A stretch of 47,724 bases of DNA. It comes from Myxococcota bacterium. GTDB lineage: Bacteria; Myxococcota_C; UBA6777. This document shows positions 41,550 through 47,724 of the stretch, in pieces. The stretch spans positions 1 to 47,724 of the forward strand of contig JAKLKB010000036.1 in assembly GCA_023150835.1 (NCBI GenBank), given 5' to 3'. The notes beneath the pieces are model-generated. The model saw only the letters and a program-made list of their open reading frames with translations. It searched no databases and was not told the DNA's origin. The translations under genes and the position numbers were made by a program. Positions within the stretch are counted from its first letter, which is position 1; every line of letters starts with the position of its first letter.

Positions 41550-44500
41550 TTAAAAAGCTTCTCCGATAGAAAAGTGGAATTGCCAGTCGCGTTGGAGAGG
41601 ATAACGATCGGCGTCTGGGAAAAGACGCCAAGCGATATCCAGTCGGATGGCCCCGATCACGGTGTGATAACGGATGCCAAAGCCAAGGCTCCAGCTTGGG
41701 CTAAGATCCGAGGGAGGGGCATTCTTGGCATCGTCCCAAAAACGACGTTCCAATTGAACCACCCCGACATCGGCAAACAAGACGATCCCAAGCGAACTCA
41801 CAAGAAAAGAAAGTGGGATGCGAAGCTCCAACGATCCGTAGATCTCTTGTTCACCACCCATCGGGATCACTTGGACGATGGTATCGGACACAGGGCCATA
41901 TTCACCGCGTCGGCCATCTTGGGAAAGCGAATCGTTGTAGCGCGCCATATCACGAAAACGATCGAGCGCGTTGCGCCCCGTCTGTTCGCGACAACGGACG
42001 CCACCAGTAGCGCTCCCAGCCCCTGAAAGCGTGACCGCATCGCCTGTTCGGATGCGAAAGTCGGTAATGCCGCTTTCTCCGCTGGAGGTGTTGGTTTCGA
42101 CGTAGTTGGGATTCGCGCTTTGAAAGCTTCGTTGGCACGCCAAAGGCCCAAGATACCGGGCTGTCCAGCCCCGCACACTGTTTGCGCCCCCGAGATAAAA
42201 ACGCTGCGTCAAGGGGCTTCGGTACACAACGCTTGAGGTGCGTTTGTCTTCGTCGGTGATACCGAAGTTCGGGGGCGAATCGCCGATCAGACGTGTCGAA
42301 AACAGCACACCATACTGAAAGCGCCCTGCGAGGATGACCTTGTCAGGGCCGAGGGTGGCGAGAGGGATGTAGAAACTGAGTTCGGGTGCAGCTTTGAAAT
42401 AAGCGTAGGAGCCAAGGGCTTGTTGGAGTGTGATCTTGAATTCAAACCCGCTGATGCGGCGGATCGGATCGTTGAGCCAACTCCAGATCAGTTGTTGCTC
42501 AAGGTACGCAAAGGCATAGGTTTCGCGCTCTCTTGGGAGCAAGACATTTTGCACGTTTGCAAGCTCCCCGTTGAGGCTGATGGTGCCTTGGATCGTACCG
42601 AATGTCGGACTCACAAGCAGCGGATAAGAGACGCTCGCCGAAGGAACCAGCCGCCAAAAGTCGGCATCACCGATCTGTTGGGTGTAGCTCCCAAGCAAAC
42701 GCAAACGAAAGTCACCTTGACGCTCGTTGACAAAAAAAGGCTGCACAAACGAGGCAGAGCCCGTGACATCGGGTCCCGAGTCGATCCGTCGAAGTACATC
42801 GGGAAGAAACGACCAACCGGGCCGAAGTTGAAGTTCCAACCGCCCCAACTCACCGATGTTATGGATCGTGATGCTGCCGCTGACTTCGATCTGGTTGCGT
42901 TGTCCGTCGATCACAAGACCGCCCCCAAACTTGCCAAGTCCGGGTCGATCTTCGCGAAGTTCGAGGGTGATGGGGATGCTGACCTGTTCGTTGAGCGCTC
43001 GGAAAGCCCGTTCTTCGAGGACAGCGGAGGCTTGGAACTCTTTATCGAGCAAGGCGGTTTCTTTTTGAAGGGCTTGTTCTTGGAGCAAGAGCGGATCGAG
43101 TTGTTTTTGTGTGAGTTGGATCGCGTTGATATCGTTAAATAGCTCGATCATCTCGTCTTGAAGGGGTGTAATCGCGGTGCGCGACTTGTTCTTTTCGCGA
43201 TAGGCTTTGCGAAAAGCGCGAAGCTCTTTTGTTGCTTCGTCGATCAGACGGGCGACATCTTGTTTTTGGATCTCGATCTCGCCCGATCTTGGGACAAAAA
43301 GCGGCGGAGGCTGTTGTTGTTCGCGTTTGGCGCGTGCGATCTGAAAAGCGCGGTAGCTGGTTTCGAGTCGGGCTTTTTGCTCGTAGTAGCGCTCGATCCA
43401 TGATTGTTTTTGAGCCGCCAGCTTTTCAAGGCGAGCTTTGTTTTGGTTTTGCTTTTCTGTTTTTTGGAGGCGGATATCACGGGCTTGTCGGATCTGATTG
43501 CGCAAGAAGGTTTGTCGAGCGCGAACGCCCGTGATATCGGGCTTAAAGTCGACCGCGCTAAACAGTCCAAGTCCTGAAAGGGTGCGTTGGGTTTGGATCA
43601 GCGTCTGGATCTTGTAGATCTCGCCTTTTTTGAACTTGATGTAGTTGCGCAAGGCTTTGTAGTTGACACGCGGAGGATACGAGCGCCCCTCGATCACCAG
43701 AGGCAAAGGCTTGAGAGCGATCTCTCCAAAGCGGCAAGAAGGCCCGCTGTTGATGATCAAACGCATCTTGACCGCTGTTGCCGAACGCATCGGCGGCGTG
43801 GGAGCAACAGCATCGGGACTTGTTGCGGCAGGCGGACGCTGCGAGGATGGATTCGGTTTTTGGGGACTGGCCTTGATCTCCAAAGCGACATCTTTCTCGA
43901 TGATGACTTCACCCGTAAACTCTGCGAGGGCGAAACTCGCGTCTTGAAGACGCTGGATCACGGCGGCCTTGGTATTTTGGTAATCTGGCGTCGAAAAGCT
44001 CTCGCCCTTCTTGATCTTTAATCCCTGCAAGATCTCCGCTTTGAAGGCTTCTTCGATCTTGCGACGCCAAGCGATTTTTGCGCGCAAGGAGGGGACCTTG
44101 CCTTTGCCGTCCCACAGTTTGAGCTGGATCAGTTTTTTTCCGATGTACTCATCAGGCAGGCGCCCCAACTGCCAAATGATCTCCGCATCGGTCAAAAGCT
44201 CGGCCTGTGGGCCTTCTTGGATCTGAAAGATCACACGAACCCGTTGATAGGGACGATACGTGTTCTTTTGCGTCAGGATGATCGGAGAATGGGGGGCTTC
44301 TTCGACTTTTGCGCGATAAAACCCGTGATAGCGATAAGCATTTTGCAAGCGTTGAAGATCAGCCCGAACGATGGCCTTGTTGTAGACAGTGTATTGGCCC
44401 GAAGCCCGAAGCCTTGTGGTGCGCGCAAAAAACGCCGTAGGAGCGGTCTCGATGGCTTTTTGAAGCGTTGAATCGGAGAGTTTTTTGTTGCCTTGAAACT

Positions 44501-44627
44501 CAATGCCCCAGATCACTTGGGGGATGGCTCCGGGTCGTGTGGGCTTGGGTAAACTCATACACCCGCTCAGAAACACAGAACAGACCACCAACCATCGAGC
44601 GAACACTGCGGCAGGATCAGGCTTCAT
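41550..44627 (-). CDS. Lipidated Omp85/BamA-TamA-like protein with coiled-coil insert
   Basis: A 1025-residue Omp85 protein. A signal peptide with lipobox (FLSGC) suggests an N-terminal lipoprotein Cys. POTRA-like repeats follow: IPQVIWGIEFQGNKKLSDST, YQRVRVIFQIQEGPQAEL, then GEIALKPLPLVIEG and TLSGLGLFSAVDF. The last POTRA is interrupted by a ~180-residue Lys/Glu/Gln-rich coiled coil (about 42990-43535) before VSIPITLELREDRPG resumes the domain. A C-terminal beta-barrel follows (FLPDVLRRIDSGPDVTGSAS, FYLGGANSVRGWTARYLGP, ending FHFSIGEAF with a C-terminal Phe), as in BamA/TamA. The VRGW motif is the Omp85 loop-6 signature. ATG 44627 is chosen; no strong ribosome site is seen. It is followed by the TldD-like gene. 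Confidence 0.88.
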   Translation of the reverse strand: MKPDPAAVFARWLVVCSVFLSGCMSLPKPTRPGAIPQVIWGIEFQGNKKLSDSTLQKAIETAPTAFFARTTRLRASGQYTVYNKAIVRADLQRLQNAYRYHGFYRAKVEEAPHSPIILTQKNTYRPYQRVRVIFQIQEGPQAELLTDAEIIWQLGRLPDEYIGKKLIQLKLWDGKGKVPSLRAKIAWRRKIEEAFKAEILQGLKIKKGESFSTPDYQNTKAAVIQRLQDASFALAEFTGEVIIEKDVALEIKASPQKPNPSSQRPPAATSPDAVAPTPPMRSATAVKMRLIINSGPSCRFGEIALKPLPLVIEGRSYPPRVNYKALRNYIKFKKGEIYKIQTLIQTQRTLSGLGLFSAVDFKPDITGVRARQTFLRNQIRQARDIRLQKTEKQNQNKARLEKLAAQKQSWIERYYEQKARLETSYRAFQIARAKREQQQPPPLFVPRSGEIEIQKQDVARLIDEATKELRAFRKAYREKNKSRTAITPLQDEMIELFNDINAIQLTQKQLDPLLLQEQALQKETALLDKEFQASAVLEERAFRALNEQVSIPITLELREDRPGLGKFGGGLVIDGQRNQIEVSGSITIHNIGELGRLELQLRPGWSFLPDVLRRIDSGPDVTGSASFVQPFFVNERQGDFRLRLLGSYTQQIGDADFWRLVPSASVSYPLLVSPTFGTIQGTISLNGELANVQNVLLPRERETYAFAYLEQQLIWSWLNDPIRRISGFEFKITLQQALGSYAYFKAAPELSFYIPLATLGPDKVILAGRFQYGVLFSTRLIGDSPPNFGITDEDKRTSSVVYRSPLTQRFYLGGANSVRGWTARYLGPLACQRSFQSANPNYVETNTSSGESGITDFRIRTGDAVTLSGAGSATGGVRCREQTGRNALDRFRDMARYNDSLSQDGRRGEYGPVSDTIVQVIPMGGEQEIYGSLELRIPLSFLVSSLGIVLFADVGVVQLERRFWDDAKNAPPSDLSPSWSLGFGIRYHTVIGAIRLDIAWRLFPDADRYPLQRDWQFHFSIGEAF

Positions 44628-45288
44628 CGTCGTTTTTCTACCCACAACATGAGATCAAGAGAAACATCGGGGACGCTCTATTTTGTCTTGGTTCCGAGAG
44701 ATTCGGGAAAAAAGATGCCCAAGGAAGCAGGATCGTGCGCTTAGGTTCGTGGATCCTACCCGTTGCGTCAAGGAGCGGCCAAAAGAATCTGCCACCAAGC
44801 GCATCGGACCGACACCGTAAGATGGTTTTGTGAAGAAGACGTTTTTCACACAAACGCCTCTACCGATTGGAATGTCCGCCCTCTGCGCGAAGGAGCGATA
44901 CTTGGGCAGAGATTGGAGCAGGGATGCTCCACGGATCGATGTTCCAGCCAAAGAGTCCTCCGCGAAAAGGCAGACGGACAGATCCTCGACAGAGATGGCA
45001 CAATTTATGATGAGGGCGCATCCACACAAACAGAACGCTGTCACCCCAAGGCAGATCGCTCAAACAAACAGAGAACAAAGCGGAGGGGTATCTCAAAAAG
45101 CACTCAGCTTTCTAATGCGAAAAGCGCCAAGCAGCGGTCGGTTTGGAAAAAGAAGAGACAAAAAACAAGCAAGATCGTTGAAAAGAGGCTCGCGGTTGGG
45201 CTATACAAGACGGCCTGTGCGAGATCAGCAAAGAAAACGAACCAAGGTTCGCGAAAAACACCGCGACCACGTCGAGGAGTGATAGACC
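44628..45288. other. 661-bp divergent region without a supported gene
   Basis: Lies between the Omp85 gene (minus) and the barrel gene (plus). A 150-codon frame at 44830-45282 starts with GTG and is very Lys/Arg/Gln-rich; I reject it because its minus-strand counterparts are equally open, it has no domain and its composition is odd, though it is the best candidate if a gene exists. A short hairpin (GTGAAG...CTTTTTCAC type, 44830-44852) is present. No tRNA or ncRNA fold was recognised. A promoter-like pair for the barrel gene is listed separately. Confidence 0.45.
45178..45207 (+). promoter_or_regulatory. Possible promoter for the outer-membrane barrel gene
   Basis: TTGAAA at 45178-45183 (five of six to TTGACA) and TATACA at 45202-45207 (four of six to TATAAT) are 18 bp apart, about 80 bp before the ATG at 45289. 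Tentative. Confidence 0.4.
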
Positions 45289-45888
45289 ATGAAAAAGTTG
45301 CTGTTTTGGATCCCGTTGGCTTGCCTGTTTTGGGTTTCGTTGCCCGCTCAAGAAGCCGAGGCTTATTGGGGCTATCGCAACTATACCGTAGAACGCCAAA
45401 CCTTTCGTCCACGTTTTTCTGTGACGCTTGCGGGCGGTCTGCACTTTGTGGACTTTTTTGACAACGGATCGTACGGATTCACCTACGGCTTGATCGAAGC
45501 GGGTGGTCACTTGTGGGTTCATCCCAATATCTCGATCGACTTGAACGTCGGGGGACACCTGACAGCAAACAACTGGAGCGGGCAAGGATGGGGCTATTTG
45601 AGCATCAAACCGGGTGCGCGCTTCCGTTTTGGCATCTTTTACTTGCGGGCAGCCGTGGATCTTGGGTTTGGTTCCCCCCAAGTCTCGCCAACAACAGCCA
45701 CCGATATGCGTTCGCGCAGCAAAGAAAGTTCGCTGTTTTTGTTTGGCATCCTGATGGGTGCAGGGTTGCGCATCCCTGTGAGCCGCCATGTTCGGGTGTT
45801 TGGAGAGTTGACCTACCAGTTCAACTTCTCTCCTGATCCGCTGTATATGCCGTTCTACGGCCAAGTCGGTGTCGAAGTCGTCTTCTAA
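45289..45888 (+). CDS. Small outer-membrane beta-barrel protein
   Basis: A 199-residue protein. A signal peptide (MKKLLFWIPLACLFWVSLPA, cleavage near EAEA) is followed by short alternating hydrophobic/polar strands rich in Gly, Tyr, Phe and Trp (FSVTLAGGLHFVDFF, YGFTYGLIEAGGHLWV, ISIDLNVGGHLTANN, LRAAVDLGFGSPQV) and the protein ends ...VGVEVVF with a terminal Phe. This is the pattern of small 8-10 strand OmpA/OmpW/OmpX-like barrels. ATG 45289 has GAGGAG about 12 nt upstream. It sits alone on this strand between two divergent or distant genes, with a possible promoter at 45178-45207. Function is not predictable beyond outer-membrane location. Confidence 0.85.
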   Translation: MKKLLFWIPLACLFWVSLPAQEAEAYWGYRNYTVERQTFRPRFSVTLAGGLHFVDFFDNGSYGFTYGLIEAGGHLWVHPNISIDLNVGGHLTANNWSGQGWGYLSIKPGARFRFGIFYLRAAVDLGFGSPQVSPTTATDMRSRSKESSLFLFGILMGAGLRIPVSRHVRVFGELTYQFNFSPDPLYMPFYGQVGVEVVF

Positions 45889-45993
45889 AAAGGTTTGCGA
45901 GTGGACAACAGGGGGAGGGTTCAGGGGAATTCAGGGGAACGGAGCAATCTTCATCCTTGCGGAGGGCGTTTCATCCGTAGGAGGTGGTCACAA

Positions 45994-47724
45994 GTGGAGC
46001 AAACACACCTTGAAGAAAACATCGATATCTCGGAGGGCGGTTTTCCGGGTGGGTGGGGGGCGGATTCGCCCTATCGCAAGTGGCCGCAGCCTGTGGGTTC
46101 GGCGATCATCGATATGCTACAAGAACCCCCGATCAACAGCGCAGACGAGTTGGTGCATCTGCTCGAAGTGTGGTTGCGCCATATCGGTCTATTGTGGATG
46201 GCCTCGTATCTGCGGGGAAGATGGCACGATTCACGTCTTGATCGCCTGTTGTTTTCGATGCTATTGGATGGAGAGCGGGATCTTTCGGTAGGTGCGTGGG
46301 CTTATCTAGGCTCGCAGATCTTCCACACCTATCGGCGTCATGGGTGGGATGCGGATTGGCCGCGTCTGTCTTCGTTTGATTATGGCGATCCACGCGATGA
46401 AGAGTCGCGGCTGTCTCGGCTACTGCGCTATCGCAACAGTTTTGCGCATGGCAGTTTTCAGGCAGCCCTACAGGATATCTTGGAACATCGGCGTTGTTTG
46501 TGGGAGATGATCGCCGCATTTGATGCGCTGCGCGAAGCCCCGATCTTGTTTTGGGAAAGCGGGCAACAACGCTGGTGTTGTATGGATCTCGACGCAACGC
46601 TGTGGGAAGGCGAAGTCCCCAACGAGGTGCAACAAGACACGCTCTATTGGCGCGTGGAAAGGGGGCGATGGTTCACGCTTTCGCCTTTTTGGTCGGTTCA
46701 ACCAAAAACGACGCCCGCGTTGTATGCGAGCCATCCGTTTCATCTTGTACCTTTTTCGTTGTCCGAGATCACGCTGGCAGAACGCGAAGCAGCGTTGTCT
46801 GCTCACCCGCAGATCGCGGCGCATCTTCAACGATACCAGTCGATACGGATGGGGGATCTAGACAGCCATCAGACATGGGATGGGGAGACCTTGGAAGCAC
46901 TCCATCCCGATACGCGAGAGAGGATCCTTGAACGCCTGCGGGGTGCGCTCTCCAAAAAACAGCCCGACAAACCCAACTTCGTTTTGGTGTCTGCTTACCC
47001 GGGCAGCGGGAAAAGCGCCTTGGTCGGCCAAGCCGATACGTTGTTTTCGGGCTTTGATCAAGTGCTGCGTTATCGGGTGGATCGGCACACGCCGTCGCTT
47101 TCGGGCAGAACCTTCGCACGTTACCTGCTGCGGAAGTTGGAGCCGTATCGCGCAAAAGACGATGGCAGCGAAGAGATCACATCTTCTCCTGAAGAAGCTT
47201 TGCATCGGGCATTTGCAGCGTTTGCACGCCACAACAAACGTCTGTTGGTGTGCATCGATCGTTTTCATCTGGCGTATGAATCGTTTCAAAAAGATCCATC
47301 GATCTATGAGATATTGTCGAATATTCGGGGAGAATGGGCTTCAAGCCTGTGCTTCTTGTTGGCAGCCCGAACAGGATACCGCGATCATCTGATGTACGAC
47401 ACGGTGATCGAATTGCCTCCCGTCGAGTTCGACAAGACGGCTGCTTATCCCCGTCTATTGGGGGAGTTGGGATTGTTGCTGGATGATCCAGATACCCCTT
47501 ACCCGCCTGACGAGGTCAGACTACGAAGACACCTGTTGCGGATCATGGCGGCAAAGTCCGAAGCCGTATCGGTGTTTTCGTTGTGTGATCGGCTGCACGA
47601 CGAAGCAGATCGCGGTGTCCTCGATTGGACGGAAGCCCAACGCTTTTCGCCGCACATCGAGCGGATCATTTGGGAGCTACGCCCGATCCTTCGGTGTGAA
47701 ACACGCCAAGAGGCGGACGGTTTT
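45994..47724 (+). CDS. HEPN-like / P-loop ATPase fusion (3' end cut by window edge)
   Basis: At least 577 residues, open to the last base and so partial. GTG 45994 has GGAGG 9 nt upstream. Residues about 35-170 are helical and end in LLRYRNSFAHGSF, an R-x4-H arrangement (RNSFAH) as in HEPN domains, which are RNases in many toxin and abortive-infection proteins. A mixed region follows. Residues about 330-480 carry a P-loop ATPase: Walker A YPGSGKSALV (K340), Walker B LLVCIDRFH (D422), and a sensor-like FLLAARTGYRD, like STAND/AAA-type NTPases. That order (effector, NTPase, sensor at the C-terminus) is common in STAND defence proteins, so a defence or signalling role is inferred. The missing C-terminus prevents family assignment. 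Confidence 0.7.
   Translation, partial: MEQTHLEENIDISEGGFPGGWGADSPYRKWPQPVGSAIIDMLQEPPINSADELVHLLEVWLRHIGLLWMASYLRGRWHDSRLDRLLFSMLLDGERDLSVGAWAYLGSQIFHTYRRHGWDADWPRLSSFDYGDPRDEESRLSRLLRYRNSFAHGSFQAALQDILEHRRCLWEMIAAFDALREAPILFWESGQQRWCCMDLDATLWEGEVPNEVQQDTLYWRVERGRWFTLSPFWSVQPKTTPALYASHPFHLVPFSLSEITLAEREAALSAHPQIAAHLQRYQSIRMGDLDSHQTWDGETLEALHPDTRERILERLRGALSKKQPDKPNFVLVSAYPGSGKSALVGQADTLFSGFDQVLRYRVDRHTPSLSGRTFARYLLRKLEPYRAKDDGSEEITSSPEEALHRAFAAFARHNKRLLVCIDRFHLAYESFQKDPSIYEILSNIRGEWASSLCFLLAARTGYRDHLMYDTVIELPPVEFDKTAAYPRLLGELGLLLDDPDTPYPPDEVRLRRHLLRIMAAKSEAVSVFSLCDRLHDEADRGVLDWTEAQRFSPHIERIIWELRPILRCETRQEADGF

Noticed and set aside
44830-45282. 150-codon plus-strand frame upstream of the barrel gene
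   Set aside because: Basic, repeat-poor and domain-free; opposite-strand frames are equally long; GTG start lacks a clear ribosome site.

Overview
The window reads as chromosomal DNA of a Gram-negative (diderm) bacterium. It carries an Omp85 outer-membrane assembly protein, a TamB-type inner-to-outer membrane bridge, a small outer-membrane beta-barrel, several lipoproteins and an OmpA-type peptidoglycan-binding protein. The mix of FG-GAP/VCBS and Cys-rich lipoproteins, PEGA proteins, partner-switch regulators, low-complexity secreted proteins and large multidomain proteins is most like Myxococcota or Bradymonadota relatives (old Deltaproteobacteria). That is an inference from gene content; no rRNA or other phylogenetic marker is present. 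Base composition looks moderate (a little over 50% GC by eye). No rRNA, tRNA, CRISPR array, prophage or intact insertion sequence was seen.

Layout. 225-4225 (minus): a YyaL/SSP411-type thioredoxin-fold protein and a membrane-anchored M2 metallopeptidase. 4418-5931 (plus): a HEAT-repeat protein and a TetR regulator overlapping by 4 bp. 5936-7838 (minus): an HNH endonuclease and an exported PEGA protein. 8156-8989 (plus): thiD. 8929-12960 (minus): a dynamin-like GTPase followed by a two-TM TPR-like protein whose 3' end overlaps thiD by 61 bp. 13265-23422 (plus): a very large TamB homologue, then three closely spaced genes for a TolQ/ExbB-like channel, a MotB/OmpA-like coiled-coil protein and an unrecognised single-TM protein. 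23663-32730 (minus): SPFH protein, a GT-C glycosyltransferase/NHL-propeller fusion, a parvulin isomerase, an FG-GAP lipoprotein and a DUF1295-type membrane enzyme. 32875-33510 (plus): a small repeat-rich lipoprotein. 33511-34531: about 1 kb of repeats without a gene. 34532-39335 (minus): FxsA, an RsbW-like ATPase, a STAS protein and a large DUF4919-like membrane protein. 39727-44627 (minus): a lipidated Omp85 protein with a coiled-coil insert and an exported TldD-like protease. 45289-45888 (plus): a small beta-barrel. 45994 to the end (plus): an ATPase with an N-terminal HEPN-like motif, cut by the window edge.

How it may work together. The most coherent block is the cell-envelope block (dynamin-like GTPase, TamB, ion-channel motor). 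My leading hypothesis is that the TolQ/MotB-like pair plus its unknown third partner couples ion flow to an envelope process, possibly TamB-linked lipid transport. The FxsA-RsbW-STAS-DUF4919 run looks like a partner-switch module with a membrane output protein.

Three window-wide signals stand out. In-frame minisatellites occur in at least six genes, plus one 42-bp array between genes. Short hairpin-rich dispersed repeats recur between genes. GATC is strongly over-represented, largely because codons placed before ATC (Ile) tend to end in G.
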